From Mortierella sp. BCC40632 (Eukaryota > Mortierellomycota > Mortierellomycetes > Mortierellales > Mortierellaceae), in assembly GCA_011634665.1 (NCBI GenBank), contig WAEK01000009.1:124001-188000 (forward strand): 64,000 nt of DNA, in the 5' to 3' direction. The notes under the pieces were generated by a model. It searched no databases. It was not told the DNA's origin and saw only the letters and a list, made by a program, of their open reading frames with translations. Positions 12,451 through 24,212 of the stretch are shown in pieces (within the stretch, counting starts at the first letter, position 1; the number at the start of each line of letters is the position of its first letter). A program made the translations under genes and the position numbers.

Positions 12451-15400
12451 CCATACTCCTCTGACAGACACCTTTAACCCATTCACGGCATGGGAACATC
12501 TGGCCGCATTCACCACTACCCCTCACCCTTTCAACTCCCCAGCCAACATCAACATCAACAAGGCATATCTTCGGGAACAGTTCAAGATTTTTATGACGGA
12601 GGCTCAGGCTGCGGGACGAAAGAATGTTCGATTTGACGATGACGATAAATCAACCTGGACCTATCGTGTCGTCGAAAGTGACGACGATGATGAAGAAGAG
12701 TCAGGAGAAGGCAGCAAGGCTCTATCAGAAAGTTACAATTATATCCATGGTGACAATATGATCTTTTGGGTCGGTGGTGTCGTCCAGTCAGTCGAGAGTG
12801 GTGTTCCTGTACAGAGAGAAATTGACTTTGATCAAGAAAGTCAACCAGCTTTGTTATTGTCTGCCCACTTTGGTAAGTCGGTTCTTTCTCTTTCTCTTTT
12901 GGTAGTGGTGAGGATAGGAGGTAGTCCAAGGTCCATTTGTAGGAGCTCAGAAAAAAAAAAGCTTACCTCTAACTCTCAACCTTCTTCTACAAATTCCATA
13001 GACTCGGTCCCAACAAGCTATGGATCCACAGACAATGGTGGCGGTGTTGCCATCTTGCTGGCCCTGATACGTCATTTCATCCATCATCCCGTCCAACATA
13101 CCCTCATCTTCAACATCAACAATGGCGAGGAGAATGGAATGTTTGGCGCCAGTTCATTTATGGGCCCACCTCCCAACAGCACCACCTCAACTGGAAAGCC
13201 ACATCCTTGGGCAAAATATGTCAAGGCGTTTTTGAACCTCGGTAAGAGGTCGTCTTCAAGGGGGAAGGAGGATATGGACTAGTAGATGCTGTTGTTTGTA
13301 TTGATGACTGACAGGGATCTCTTTTTTTTTCTTCTTTCTATTGTTTGGCTGGTTCGAATAGATGGAGCGGGATCAGGAGGACCGTCACTTGTGTTCAGAG
13401 CCACTGATCACAACATCGTCAAGCAATACACCAACAGTGCTCCCTTCCCGCACGCCTCTGTGATCGCCAATGACGTCTTCAAGTTTGGACTCGTTGAGAG
13501 GTAACGGTCACAAAGAGAAAGAAAGAGAGAGTACAAGTTCCTTGTGTACCGTTTGCTGTTGACGCCCATGCTTACCTGCTGCATCTACACTGTCTGTGCT
13601 GCGCATGTGTGTGCATGCACGTTTTTAGTGATACCGATTATTCAGCCTACATTGAACATGGAATCCCAGGCATGGACTTTGCTTTCTACAGACGTCGCGC
13701 TTTCTATCATACCTCGGCTGATCACCATTCGATCGAGTCACTCTACCACATGGGCTCCAATGTCCAGGCCACCGCCAAGGGCATTTGCAACAGTGACTAT
13801 TTGAACACACTCTCAGCTTCCTCCAAAGACTCGCCTCCCATTCGATCGTGGTTTGCAGGCAAGAGTGTCTATTTCGACGTGCTCGGCCGAATCATGATTA
13901 TCGAGGAGCAATTGAGCTATGTCCTGATCAACACCATTGCTCTTGGCCTTGGTATCCCTGTGCTTGCCCTTGTCATCATCTATACGGGCAGAGCATTGAA
14001 AAAACGCAAGTCCCTTCAGGGACCTACTGAACCCTCTCAAGAGACCCCCAAGCCTGGCCATTCTCTTCGCAGTGTCCTCGACTCGTCCATGACACAAGAG
14101 CCTTCAGAAGACGGACAGATCCCCCTTGCCGCCTCTTCATCGACCCCAGCCCCGAGACGTCGTTTTGGTTCGATTCGCCGACGTGAGGTTAATCTCGATA
14201 AGCCTCTACTGCAACCAAGTCGGAATGCTGTGTTGCGAACGACTGGCTTGGTGATGCTGGTTGCGGGCTTGGATGCAGCGGCAGTGGCGTTGATGGCACT
14301 CTGGATGGCACATGCCAACCCTTTTGTACGCAACGCTAGCCCTTGGGTTGTCTTGACTTGCTTTGGACTCTTGATTTTGTTTGTCCAGAGTACCTTTGTC
14401 TGGGTGACGACGGTGGTAGAGACTAAGTTACGGGGGCCTGTGCCTACGTTGTACATGGTGGCAAAATGGACGTTGGCCCTTGGAGTGTGGTGGTGGTTCA
14501 TTATGTTGGTTGTGGGTACGATTGTGGCGGCCAGTTTAAGGATGGGAGCCCTCTATGGAGCGGTGGTCATGGCAGTGTTTTCATCGGCCGCCGCGCTGAT
14601 CCATTTGGTGATCAGTCATTGGAGGTCGAATGAGCCCAGCCTAGCGTTTCAGTGCCTGGAATGGGTGTTGGTGGTCGGAGTGAGCATTGTCTTTCCCTGC
14701 ATTGTCCTCTTGGACCAGGCTGTGCTTGTGGTCTACATGACGAACCAGAGTCTTTCGAGCAAAGGACACGCCACCAGTAAGTCTATGTTCTCTGTGTAAC
14801 CCCAGCACGTTTTGAAGGCATCAATAACCATTATCAATGGATAGCTAAAGGACTATGCACCTTTTTATATATGTAATATGCTTTCTAGTGTATATCTTTT
14901 ATGGTATCCTTTTGATCCCCATCATGCTTCAGTCACTCCCAGTCGTGTCAAGGGCCCGAAACTTTAAAATGGTGGTGTTCTTGGAGCTACTGGCATTGAT
15001 CCTGGTGGCCCAGATCCTGACCTGGGCTGACCCTTTTACACCAGAGGCTCCTACCAACATTTTCTTTAAACAGGTCTACCACCAAGACTTGCGAACCTCC
15101 AAGGTAGTTCTCGAAGATGGATTGGATAATGGTATTATTTTTGATGTTATCAAGAAAATACCTTTGTTTGATCCTGCGTCGCCCAACAAGACAACCTGTG
15201 AACGGATTCATGCTAGTAGCTGTGAGTACCGACCGAGTCGACAGGTGTTTGAAGATGTTGGACAAGAGCCACCACTCAAGGTCGAATGGAGTCTCGTCAA
15301 GGATCCTGAGGAGAATCTTTGGAAGCGGGGTCGCCTCCAGGTCTCTGCAGTAGGATCGAGGCATTGCTCGATCCAAATTACAGATCCCAATCCAAGTCAA

Positions 15401-15748
15401 GAGTGGGAAGCCTGGGTTGATGTTGAAAATGGGCTCTTTTCTCCACTGCCTCCAACTCCCAAAGAAGTGTCTGGAGAAGGGACTAAGCCGTTGATATCGA
15501 CAAGGACTTTAGAGTTATACCCACGTGAGATGAACCAGACGCTGGTCGTCCATGTCCGTGTCCGTAACTTGGAGCAGAAGCAAATGACGATTCGGGCAGC
15601 ATGTGGGTATACGGATTGGGCATCGCGACCCGGGTATGCTCAAGCTTTTCTGGACGTGATAACACATCTCCCAGAATGGGCCAAGCTTAGTGGTGGAGGG
15701 GAAGATCTTTTTGACGTGAGCGTGGATCGCCAAGTGACATTTTCGTAA
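11977..15748 (+). CDS. PFF1: Pff1-like vacuolar membrane M28-family zinc metalloprotease
   Basis: Six exons, 11977-12274, 12468-12872, 13002-13241, 13362-13500, 13629-14776 and 14889-15748, give 1029 residues, close to yeast Pff1 (976). The start has a strong GCCGCCATG context. A basic N-terminus leads into a first membrane segment near residues 55-75. The lumenal peptidase domain carries the M28 metal and catalytic residues: His233 and Asp235 in AHFDSV, Asp245 in STDNG, Glu277/Glu278 in NNGEENG, an acidic residue in SDTDY at about 362, and His388 in AFYHT. Several hydrophobic membrane segments follow from about residue 430, then a C-terminal lumenal domain, the Pff1/ERMP1 layout. An acidic DDDDEEE insert lies before the catalytic core. 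Pff1 is a vacuolar membrane aminopeptidase-like protein whose substrate is not settled. Every exon junction restores the conserved frame. The first intron is GC-AG. Confidence 0.93.
12275..12467 (+). other. GC-AG intron (intron 1 of the Pff1-like gene)
   Basis: The donor reads CTG|GCAAGT, the known strong form for GC-AG introns. The acceptor is TGACAG at 12462-12467, and CTGAC-type branch-point candidates are repeated at about 12350-12385. The nearby GT at 12279 would give a stop codon a few codons into exon 2, whereas the GC donor joins RP to DTFNPFTAW, which fits the family. Confidence 0.8.
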
Positions 15749-15958
15749 TAAAGGAGAAATTATGTGCTTTTTTTTTTTTTTTTTTTTTATTTGTTTGTTT
15801 GTTTGTTTGTTTGTTTTTTTTTAGAAGAAAAATTGTCTAAAGTTGTTAGAGGGGTGTGTGTGTGAGTTGATTATGGTGAATGGGGGTACTGTGGGGGATA
15901 GCAGCTGCAATCATGCTGCTGTGCAAACTAATCGATATCGCAACTACTTTTAAATAAA
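15747..15958 (+). terminator. 3' end of the Pff1-like gene, two AATAAA signals
   Basis: AATAAA overlaps the stop codon at 15747-15752 and occurs again at 15953-15958. The second is the more plausible cleavage signal because it leaves a 3' UTR. Confidence 0.5.
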
Positions 15959-17254
15959 TGTGCGGACAAAAAAAGTATCCAAAGAAAAGAAACGCAAAAA
16001 AGAAAAGAAGGAAAAGAAGGAACAGAGTGTATCTTCTGGATAGAGCAGGTTTGTAATGTCTTGTGTTAAGACGACTGTTTGGTGTTGGAGGAGAATCCGT
16101 CAAGATCGATACTTGTGACACTATTTTTTCCCTCTTTCTTATGGTCTGTTCGAAGAAGTCTTTGAGATTTTTGGACTCGATGAGAGGGAAGGGAGGGGGG
16201 AAGAGCGGCATCGACTCATCAAGGCGCAACAACCAGGACAGGCCTTCCGATCAGAGCAATATAACAACAACAAAAACGAATCGGTTGAGTACAGGAAGAC
16301 GAGAAAAGAAAGTAAGAAGGAAAAAAATTGACTTGGTTGCCTCTGCGATTTGCTTGACAAGAAGTCCCAGGCAAACATTTATGTTTGGAATAAAAAGGTG
16401 GAGAGAATTCATACACAGGAGCTATAGACAAAATCACTTTTCTTGCTCGAACAACCCTGGGGTTAGCTTTGTACGACGTAGCTGTCATTATCATCCTACG
16501 AAACCGTGGGCAAAAAAGTTCAAATTTCAGAGTCATATCTAGAGCGGTCATGTACAATCGAGGTGAATGGTCCAACTAACTTCAGTCGATTTTTGAGATA
16601 CATTTGTTCAGTGCAAGACGACTGTCCTCAGTTGTCGCTTGCCACTGCGGAGGATTTTACGAAGGAGCATCAACTCTGAATGGTCTCGGATTTCATTTGA
16701 ATACAATAGTCCAAGCTAGTCACCTATTAAACCAGGGTATTTTCCCCCTAACCACCAATATGCGGTTGCGAAAAGGAGAGGAGAGAGAGATAGAGAGAAG
16801 GAGAGTCGAATAAAGGTGGATCGAAGAGACGTTCTTGGATGCAAAGCATTGGGAGAGACAACTGTCCATGAACCTGCTCTTTTTGGTAAGCGTAGACCAG
16901 ACTATCTTGGACACCAATGAACCAAGCTGTCTCTCATTCCTGGATACAGTCCTGAGCTGTTTTATATATAAAGTATTTTATCTTAAAAAAGAGTGATCGC
17001 ACATCACCGAAGCATCCATGCTTTCCCTTTTCTTTCGTGAAGATTGACACGAAATGGCAAGTTCAGGATATGATAATAAAATTCAAGTCAGAGAGGAGTA
17101 GGAGTGTTGGTTGCGCCATTAACAGTCCCTTCTATAAGCCTATGAAAGTATACATCCTCCCTTTCTCTCTCTTCTTTTTTTGTGTGCATGGATCTAGAGT
17201 CAGTCCATCGAGTCTCAGAAGGTCTCCTTTTAGGTACAAACATTCTGTGTAGAG
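15749..17254. other. Unique spacer before the tandem array
   Basis: AT-richer DNA with a T run and a (GTTT)n stretch at about 15760-15825. Short frames at 16063-16542 and 16604-16813 show no domain, start context or exon logic. I see no gene. Confidence 0.55.
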
Positions 17255-17481
17255 CAGAAAAAAAAAAAAAAAAAAAAGCTGTTTAGGGACAACAAACAAT
17301 GAATCCATGGATGAATACACTTGCTCTTCTGGTTCACAGGAACAATGTTAACACGGAGTCCACAGGGCTAAAAGGCGCACAGTGCTCTAGCTCCCCCCCC
17401 TCTCCTTTCCCTTTCCTTGGTAACAAACTGAATTCTTCAAAAAAAAAAAAAAAAAAAATCGAATCACCCCTGCCTAACAGT

Positions 17482-17665
17482 GAGCCCAAGCACAGCAGAA
17501 GAAAGGGTTGTCTTTCATCCCTGGCCTTGTCTTTGTCCAATCGAGATGAGTCTCAAAAAAAAAAAAAAAAAGAGAGACAGCAGACTGGCAGTACCGACAG
17601 CAAAGGAAAAAAAAACGAAAGCTGGATTAGGAGAGTGAAAGGATGTCATTGCTGTGCTTGGGCTC
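17482..17665. repeat. Spacer inverted repeat, unit 1
   Basis: GAGCCCAAGCACAGCA at 17482-17497 has its exact reverse complement at 17650-17665. The pair recurs in every spacer of the array. Confidence 0.85.
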
Positions 17666-18259
17666 TCAGACGGGACCGGAACCGGCCGATGAGATTCTGG
17701 GTAGCCTAAAAAACTTGCACTCCGTCCTCTGAGCGCTCTATTTTTTTTTTTTTTTTTTATTTATTTTTTTCTCTCTTGGAAGAAGGTTAATCTTTGCTAT
17801 GATCCAAGACAAACAGGGAAACCCTTCCTAGGATTCACCGTCACCAAAATGGATTCGCTTCAGGTCATCCGTACACATTCCTGGACACTGCCACAACACA
17901 AAGTGCCTAGCCTGTTTGCTTTTTTGTTTTTTTTCTCTTTACATTTTCCAAGTTACACAGAGCCCGAACCCTAGGCGAGAACGTGTCGGATCAACGGTTC
18001 TCATACAAGCCGAGCAATACTATCAGATGCAGTTGGGCGTTTCGGTTCAGTCTCCAGGTAGGGGATGAAAGAGAGAGAGAGAGGAGGATCGGACTGAAAA
18101 AAGTATGTAGGTTTACGCGAGAAATCTCATCCCCTCCCTCCTCCCCTACTAGTCTACCTCTCATCGGCAACGTAAACCGAAGTGTGAAGAAAAATAAATT
18201 ATCGAACCAGAACTACTTTGGGTAGGCGCCTGAAAGGATATACGAGAGCTTTTCTAACG

Positions 18260-18305
18260 GAGGGCATAAAGTCAAGACATAACTCTTCATGGACAAGTAT
18301 TTAAA
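18260..18305 (+). promoter_or_regulatory. Core promoter block of array gene 1
   Basis: A GTCAAGACATAACTC-type box is followed by TATTTAAA at 18298-18305, 108 bp before the start codon. The same arrangement precedes the other copies. Confidence 0.75.
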
Positions 18306-18412
18306 CAGATGGTCCAAGGTACCACAATCCACTCGTCAGCTTATTCCCTATCTCGTATCCTCCATCCACCTATCCCTCTTTCCCTCCCACTTTATTCACC
18401 TTCTCTTCTACG

Positions 18413-20605
18413 ATGAAGGTGACCCTAGCTCTTTCTCTCGCACTAGTTGCGACGACTCATGCTCTTCCTGTACTCGAGGTCGTCAACCAAGTCGCCAACA
18501 TCTTGACCATCATCACCAGTATCATTTCTCTTACAGCTCCTGCCGAGCCCAACCTGATCTCCCTGTCCACGGCTATCGGTTTTAACGGTGTCAATGCCTC
18601 GAACGAAGTCGTCGGAGGAGAAGGCACGACCTCAGGAATGGATGGACCCTTCCCTCTGTTCTATATCACTGCAGACGACAGAAGCTCCATCATTAGCTAT
18701 ACCTATGGCTCTTATATCGACAGTGGAGACAAGGTTGTCCATCAGACAAACGCCAAAGACAACAAAATCCATAAAAAGGCCAGCATCTATGCAGGTGATT
18801 CCAAGCTTGTGGGAACCGGAAACACTTTTTACATTCGAAATGCCATCTGTTTCAAGTACATCACCGTTACGCCCGATCAAACTCGATCCGATTCAAGACC
18901 TTACTTGATCACGGCAGAATTGTTGATCAAGTATTTCAATGCCCCTTGGTATTACTCAGGCGATTATCTCCGTCACTATACTGATGATGGCAAATGTGAT
19001 ATCATCCGGGATCCACTTCCATGTGTGTGGTTGTCAGCCTTTAACCACGAGGGAGTTAATTTCGTGCGGAGGATGACGATCAATAGTGTCGCAGACTACA
19101 AGATGACAATTAACACAGGTCCCATTAATGAGGCCTCACTCAAGAAATATTTGAATGTTGAGTGGTCCAATCTTCCAGACAAGCCTAGTGTGTTCGTGGG
19201 TGGTGGTAAACCTCCCGGTCTTCCAAAGCGTGCCGACAAGGAGGATGATAACTCGGTCATCATCGACTCGGAGCTCCCTGCTACTACTCTCTGTAACGAC
19301 AAGTCGTCTTATGGTCCTTCGTTTGTCTCGGAACGTGAAAAGTTGTTCTGTAACATGAAGACAAAGAAGCTGTATCCTCAGTGTGGAGGCAAGGTCACCA
19401 GTTCCTGCTATCAGATCAAGAACAACACGCTCTCCCTCGAGTTGGATGGTCCTCGACGAAACGGAGTTGCTCCTCCTGCCAAGATCTCTCTTCCCCTCCG
19501 ACGATTCCCAAAGAACAAGTTGGCCAAGCGTGTCGATCTCGAGGTACCAGATTGCAAGAGAAAGGACCCCATTGTGAGCTGGACACCTACCATCACTGGT
19601 TCCTTCAAGGGTGATCAGGTCGCTCAGGGATCAGATTATGACCGTATTGGTCAGCGTCTTGGATGGATGAATGACCTCAGCACCAGACAGTTTGAGGGTA
19701 CTTGGGTCGATTACCAGAATGGTCATGATGCCCGATTCCAATGTAAAAAGGACTTTGTTCAAGATCTTGCCGGTTGTCAACGATGCATCCGATTTGCTAC
19801 GGATTCGGTCTGGACTGTCCTTCAGAGTCGTACGGTCGGTAGACTCGACCTTAACTGTGGTTCGATCCAATACTCACTCAAGCGTGGCGGTGGCGGTGGC
19901 GGTGGCGGCAGCAAGTGTTCTCGCAAGTTGGGTCGCGGTGACGGCAAGTCTGGTGAATGCTGCGAATCCAGTGATGATTGTCTGCTTATCTGCGATAACA
20001 GTGCCAATAAGTGCCGACCTGGAAACACCATGTGCGTTGGACTGAATCCCTTCAAGTATGGCCGCGGCAAAGGCGATGGTGTTCCGGGTGACTGCTGCGA
20101 CAACAGCGATGATTGTGTCAAGAGCTGTGTCAACAAGCAGTGTAGCAGCACCAGCAGTGGTGGTGGTGGTGGTGGAGGTGGTGGTGGTGGCAAGTGTTCT
20201 CGCAAGTTGGGTCGTGGCGATGGTCGCTCAGGTGAATGCTGCGAGTCCAGTGATGATTGTCTGCTTATCTGTGATAACTTCAACAAGAAATGCCGACCTG
20301 GAAACACCATGTGCGTCGGTTTGAATCCTTTCAAGTATGGTCGTGGTAAGGGCGATGGTGTTATCGGTGACTGTTGCGACACCAGCGACGACTGTGTCAA
20401 GAGTTGTGTAAACAAACAGTGCAACAGCAGCGGTAGTGGCGGTAGCGGCGGCAGCGGCGGCAATGGTGGCAATGGCAAGTGCAGTGGTGGCCGACCTGGT
20501 CTCAAGGATGGCTCTGGTGCTGAAGGAGCATGCTGTGTCACCGAGGCTGACTGCAAGGTGTGCTGTTCCAAGGCTGGTGTGTGCAATGCTGCATGCAGGG
20601 ACTGA
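18413..20605 (+). CDS. Array gene 1: secreted, Lys-Arg-punctuated cysteine-rich protein
   Basis: Intronless, 730 residues. A signal peptide (about 1-18, ending THALP) leads into an N-terminal domain of about residues 19-271 with Cys146, 195 and 204. Lys-Arg at 272-273 (LPKR|AD) starts a domain with NSVIIDSE, GPSFVSEREKLFC and CGGKV. Lys-Arg at 372-373 (LAKR|VD) starts a domain with FEGTWVDYQNGHDARF and CQRCIRFATDS. Lys-Arg at 490-491 opens the Gly-rich linker of the tail. The tail has two module pairs: A (C-x13-CC-x5-C-x3-C-x6-C) at 502-534 and 595-627, and B (C-x19-CC-x5-C-x3-C-x4-C) at 541-577 and 634-670. A final eight-Cys module follows at 690-728. The family is not recognised. Kex2-type maturation into four fragments is inferred from the motifs. 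Its 3' half and 3' flank nearly match those of gene 5. Confidence 0.88.
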   Translation: MKVTLALSLALVATTHALPVLEVVNQVANILTIITSIISLTAPAEPNLISLSTAIGFNGVNASNEVVGGEGTTSGMDGPFPLFYITADDRSSIISYTYGSYIDSGDKVVHQTNAKDNKIHKKASIYAGDSKLVGTGNTFYIRNAICFKYITVTPDQTRSDSRPYLITAELLIKYFNAPWYYSGDYLRHYTDDGKCDIIRDPLPCVWLSAFNHEGVNFVRRMTINSVADYKMTINTGPINEASLKKYLNVEWSNLPDKPSVFVGGGKPPGLPKRADKEDDNSVIIDSELPATTLCNDKSSYGPSFVSEREKLFCNMKTKKLYPQCGGKVTSSCYQIKNNTLSLELDGPRRNGVAPPAKISLPLRRFPKNKLAKRVDLEVPDCKRKDPIVSWTPTITGSFKGDQVAQGSDYDRIGQRLGWMNDLSTRQFEGTWVDYQNGHDARFQCKKDFVQDLAGCQRCIRFATDSVWTVLQSRTVGRLDLNCGSIQYSLKRGGGGGGGGSKCSRKLGRGDGKSGECCESSDDCLLICDNSANKCRPGNTMCVGLNPFKYGRGKGDGVPGDCCDNSDDCVKSCVNKQCSSTSSGGGGGGGGGGGKCSRKLGRGDGRSGECCESSDDCLLICDNFNKKCRPGNTMCVGLNPFKYGRGKGDGVIGDCCDTSDDCVKSCVNKQCNSSGSGGSGGSGGNGGNGKCSGGRPGLKDGSGAEGACCVTEADCKVCCSKAGVCNAACRD

Positions 20606-21164
20606 GGATAAGTCGCCAGGCTGGCCTTGGCTTTATTAGCCTCAGTTAGATCCCTGCTTCATAGAAAGATATGATCACCAATAAATACGAATTAATATGA
20701 ACTCTGGTCAACCAGTGTGAGTTTGGGAGACTCTTGGCGCAGTGGTGTCACAAAAGCGAATACAGTTATTAAGTCAACTTTTTCTCCATTCTATTTTATC
20801 CGGTTTGCCACCTTGCTACTGCTGCTATGGCTGGAGATGGTTTTCCATCTTTCACGGTTGTCTTCCTAGCTAGGCTCATAACGCGAGTCTCTGAGACTTT
20901 TCGTCCCTTATTTCACTTGTAGAATGATCAAAGGAGCAATAGACCTGCTCCCTGCCTCAGTATTCCCTGTGTCGATAGGAAAAAAGAAGTCAGACCAAGG
21001 ACAACAACTGCATCGGTTAAGAAAATACCACTCTGCTGGCACACAGGAACATTGTTAACACGAAATCGTGAGGCATGGAGGCACACAGTGTTCTGGATCC
21101 TCTTTCCCTGGTAGAAACAAACCTCGAATTCTCACAACTAGATCCATTATCCTCGACTAACAGT

Positions 21165-21321
21165 GAGCCCAAGCACAGCAGAAGGAATGACTTTCTCACA
21201 CTCCTGACCTTGTCTTTGTCTGAACGGAATGTGCCACAACAGACAGGTGGCAGCAAACATTAACAAAAAATGAATGCAGGATTAGGAGAGACAAAGGAAT
21301 GTCGTTGCTATGCTTGGGCTC
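21165..21321. repeat. Spacer inverted repeat, unit 2
   Basis: The left arm GAGCCCAAGCACAGCA is at 21165-21180. The right arm at 21306-21321 has one mismatch. Confidence 0.8.
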
Positions 21322-21904
21322 TTACATAGGACTGGCGACGATCTGCATTTGCACCATCTGAGCGTCAGCGTGAAAAGGCCCACTAGTAGGGATCCAGCCT
21401 ATGGGGGAGAGGGGAAGGCATACAGGGTTGTTTGGAGCCCAAATCAGGCGATAAAAAGAAGAGTGTCTATGCTGCAAAGCATGTTGCACAAAGAGAGAAC
21501 CGATTCCTCTGGAGAGTCCCTTACCTTTTCCCTTTCGTGAGTTACCAAAGTAGTACCACACTGCCACTAAACAACTGAAATGACCAGAGTTACACAGAAC
21601 CGAGAATCCATGGCAAGGACGTGCTGGACCAACGGCTATTACACAAACTGAGCAACACCATCTGCTGCAGTCGAACGTTTTTAGTTTGATGTCTAGGTAG
21701 GGAGGAGAGAGAGGAGCATCGAGTCTTAAGTACGCGGGTTGACTCTAGGAAACTCTTTTCCCTTCTCTTCCCCCATGAGCAACGTAATGGAAGCGTGGAA
21801 GAGAGTCTGGTAGGAAGAACAAAGAAAAATCAACCTAGAATCTCTTTCTGTACGCGGTCAACTAGATGGATGGGTACTGCTTGAGGTTTGAGAGGGAAAG
21901 CACC

Positions 21905-21941
21905 AGGTCAAGACACAACTCATCATGGACAAGTATTTAAA
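21905..21941 (+). promoter_or_regulatory. Core promoter block of array gene 2
   Basis: A GTCAAGACACAACTCATCA box is followed by TATTTAAA at 21934-21941, 97 bp before the ATG. Confidence 0.75.
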
Positions 21942-22037
21942 CAAATGATCCAGGGTACTATTCCACTCTTCAACCCCTCATCCTTCATTTCCTATCCTCT
22001 CCCTTTTTCTTCCTCTTCATTCATCTTCTCTTCCACG

Positions 22038-24212
22038 ATGAAGGTGACCTTAGCTCTCTTCCTCGCATTAGCTGCGACGACTCATGCTCTTCCTATACTC
22101 GGGGTCATCAGCCAGGTCTCCAACATCATGACCATCATCACCACTATCATTTCTGCTACAGCTCCTGCCGAGCCTAATCTAGTCGCCTTGTCCACGGCAG
22201 TCGGTTTCAACGGTGTCAATGAAAATAACGAGATCGTCGGAGGACCAGGCACGAGCTCAGGAATGGATGGACCTTTCCCTCTGGTCTACATCACTGCAAT
22301 TAACAGAAAATCCATCATCACCTTCACTGATGCTCCCTATATCAACAGTGGAGAAAAGGCTGTCCGTCAACCAAACACAGTTCAAAACCATGTTCATTAC
22401 AGGACTAACATCTATGCAGGCGATGCCAGGCTTCAGGGAGGCGACCACACCTATTTTGCTCGCAATGCCATCTGTCTGAAGTATATCGCCATTACTCCCG
22501 ACCAATCTCAATCCGATACAAAACCCTATGTGGTCACGGCGGAACTGTTGATCAAGTATTACAATGTTCCTTGGTACTATTCAGGCGACACTTTCCGTCA
22601 TTATAGTACCGATGGCAAATGCGATATCATCTGGGATCCACTCCCATGTGTGTGGTTGTCGGCCTTTAACCACGAGGGGGTTAATTTCGTGGGGAGTATC
22701 TCGATCAATAATGTCCCAGAATACAACGCGACAATTAGGACAAGCCCCTTGAATGAGGCCGATCTCAAGAAATATATGAGCATTGAGTGGTCCCATCTCC
22801 CAGACAAGCCTAGTGTGTATGCAGAAGGCGGTTTGCCCCCAGGTCTTCCAAAGCGTGCCGACAAGGAGGATGATAACTCGGTCATCATTGACTCGGAGTT
22901 CCCTGCTTCTACTCTCTGTAACGACAAGTCGTCTTATGGTCCTTCATTTGTCTCGGAACGTGAAAAGTTGTTCTGTAACATGAAGACAAAGAAGCTGTAT
23001 CCTCAATGTGGAGGCAAGGTCACTACCTCTTGTTATCAGATCAAGAACAATACGCTCTCGCTTGAGTTGGATGGTCCTCGACGAAACAGAATTGCTCCTC
23101 CTGCCAAGATCTCTCTTCCCCTGCGACGATTCCCAAAGAACAAGTTGGCCAAGCGTGGGGTCCTGAAAGGACCAGAATGCATCAAGAAGGATCCCGTTGG
23201 AGACTGGACACCTACCATCACTGGCTCCTTCAAGGGTGATCAGGTCGCTCAAGGTTCAGATTTTGACCGCATTGGTCAGCGTCTTGCATGGATGAGTGAC
23301 CGCAGTGCCAAGGAGTTCGAAGGTACTTGGGTCGATTACCAGAATGGTCATGACGCCCGATTCGAATGTAAAAAGGCCCTCGTTCAAGATCTTGCCGGTT
23401 GTCAACGGTGTATCCGATTCGCTACGGATTCGGTCTGGACTGTCCTTCAGAGTCGTACAGTTGGCAGACTCGACCTTAACTGTGGTTCGATCCAATTCTC
23501 GTTCAAACGTAGCGGCAGTGGCGGTGGTGGTGATGGTAGCAGTGGCGGCAGCAAGTGTTCTCGCAAGTTGGGTCGCGGTGACGGCAAGTCTGGTGAATGC
23601 TGTGAGTCTAGCAAGGATTGTCTGCTTATCTGCGATAACAGTGCCAATAAGTGCCGACCTGGAAATACCATGTGTGTTGGACTGAATCCCTTCAAGTATG
23701 GCCGCGGCAAGGGCGATGGTGTTCCGGGTGACTGTTGCGACACCAGCAGTGATTGTGTCAAGAGCTGTGTCAACAAGCAGTGCAGCAGTACCAGCAGTGG
23801 TGGTGGTGGAGGAGGTGGTGGTGGCAAGTGTTCTCGCACACTGGGTCGTGCAGATGGTCGTTCAGGTGAATGCTGCGATACAAGTGAGGACTGTCTGCTT
23901 GTCTGTGATAGCAGTACCAAGAAATGCCGACCTGGAAGCTTGGCTTGTGGGTCCTTGAACCCCTACAAGTATGGTCGTGGAAAGGGTGATGGTGTTATCG
24001 GTGACTGCTGCGATACCAGCAGTGACTGTGTCAAGAGTTGTGTCAACAGACAGTGCAACAGCAGTAGCAGTGGTGGTAGTAGCAAGTGTAGCGGTGGCCG
24101 ACCTGGTCTCAAGGATGGCTCTGGTGCCGAAGGAGCGTGCTGTGTCACTCAGGCTGACTGCAAGGTGTGCTGTTCCAAGGCTGGTGTGTGCAATGCTGCC
24201 TGCAGAGATTGA
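22038..24212 (+). CDS. Array gene 2: secreted, Lys-Arg-punctuated cysteine-rich protein
   Basis: Intronless, 724 residues from the MKVTLALFLALAATTHALP signal peptide; the same ATG position as its paralogues was preferred over an upstream in-frame extension. The three Lys-Arg junctions are LPKR|AD, LAKR|GV and SFKR|SG. The second junction is followed by GVLKGPEC instead of the common VDLExPDC. The tail has two A+B module pairs and the terminal module. The second pair carries LGRADGRSGECCDTSEDC and CGSLNPYKYG, a variant also seen in genes 3 and 6. The N-terminal domain is clearly diverged from gene 1, whereas the region after the first Lys-Arg is nearly the same at DNA level. Function is unknown; secretion and processing are inferred. 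Confidence 0.88.
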   Translation: MKVTLALFLALAATTHALPILGVISQVSNIMTIITTIISATAPAEPNLVALSTAVGFNGVNENNEIVGGPGTSSGMDGPFPLVYITAINRKSIITFTDAPYINSGEKAVRQPNTVQNHVHYRTNIYAGDARLQGGDHTYFARNAICLKYIAITPDQSQSDTKPYVVTAELLIKYYNVPWYYSGDTFRHYSTDGKCDIIWDPLPCVWLSAFNHEGVNFVGSISINNVPEYNATIRTSPLNEADLKKYMSIEWSHLPDKPSVYAEGGLPPGLPKRADKEDDNSVIIDSEFPASTLCNDKSSYGPSFVSEREKLFCNMKTKKLYPQCGGKVTTSCYQIKNNTLSLELDGPRRNRIAPPAKISLPLRRFPKNKLAKRGVLKGPECIKKDPVGDWTPTITGSFKGDQVAQGSDFDRIGQRLAWMSDRSAKEFEGTWVDYQNGHDARFECKKALVQDLAGCQRCIRFATDSVWTVLQSRTVGRLDLNCGSIQFSFKRSGSGGGGDGSSGGSKCSRKLGRGDGKSGECCESSKDCLLICDNSANKCRPGNTMCVGLNPFKYGRGKGDGVPGDCCDTSSDCVKSCVNKQCSSTSSGGGGGGGGGKCSRTLGRADGRSGECCDTSEDCLLVCDSSTKKCRPGSLACGSLNPYKYGRGKGDGVIGDCCDTSSDCVKSCVNRQCNSSSSGGSSKCSGGRPGLKDGSGAEGACCVTQADCKVCCSKAGVCNAACRD

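Larger units (their letters stand above)
20606..22037. other. Array spacer between genes 1 and 2
   Basis: Starts with the conserved 3' flank (AATAAA at 20680-20685), then the inverted repeat and the promoter of gene 2. The segment 20606 to about 21858 is nearly identical to 35078 to about 36325, differing only by a few substitutions and mononucleotide length changes. Open frames here are not conserved in other spacers, so I call none. Confidence 0.85.

Noticed and set aside
17951..18060. Intact tRNA gene in the array spacers
   Set aside because: A- and B-box-like strings exist, but acceptor, anticodon and T stems do not pair.
21017..21256. Minus-strand frame of 79 codons repeated exactly at 35492-35731
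   Set aside because: Explained by the recent spacer duplication; not kept in the other five spacers.
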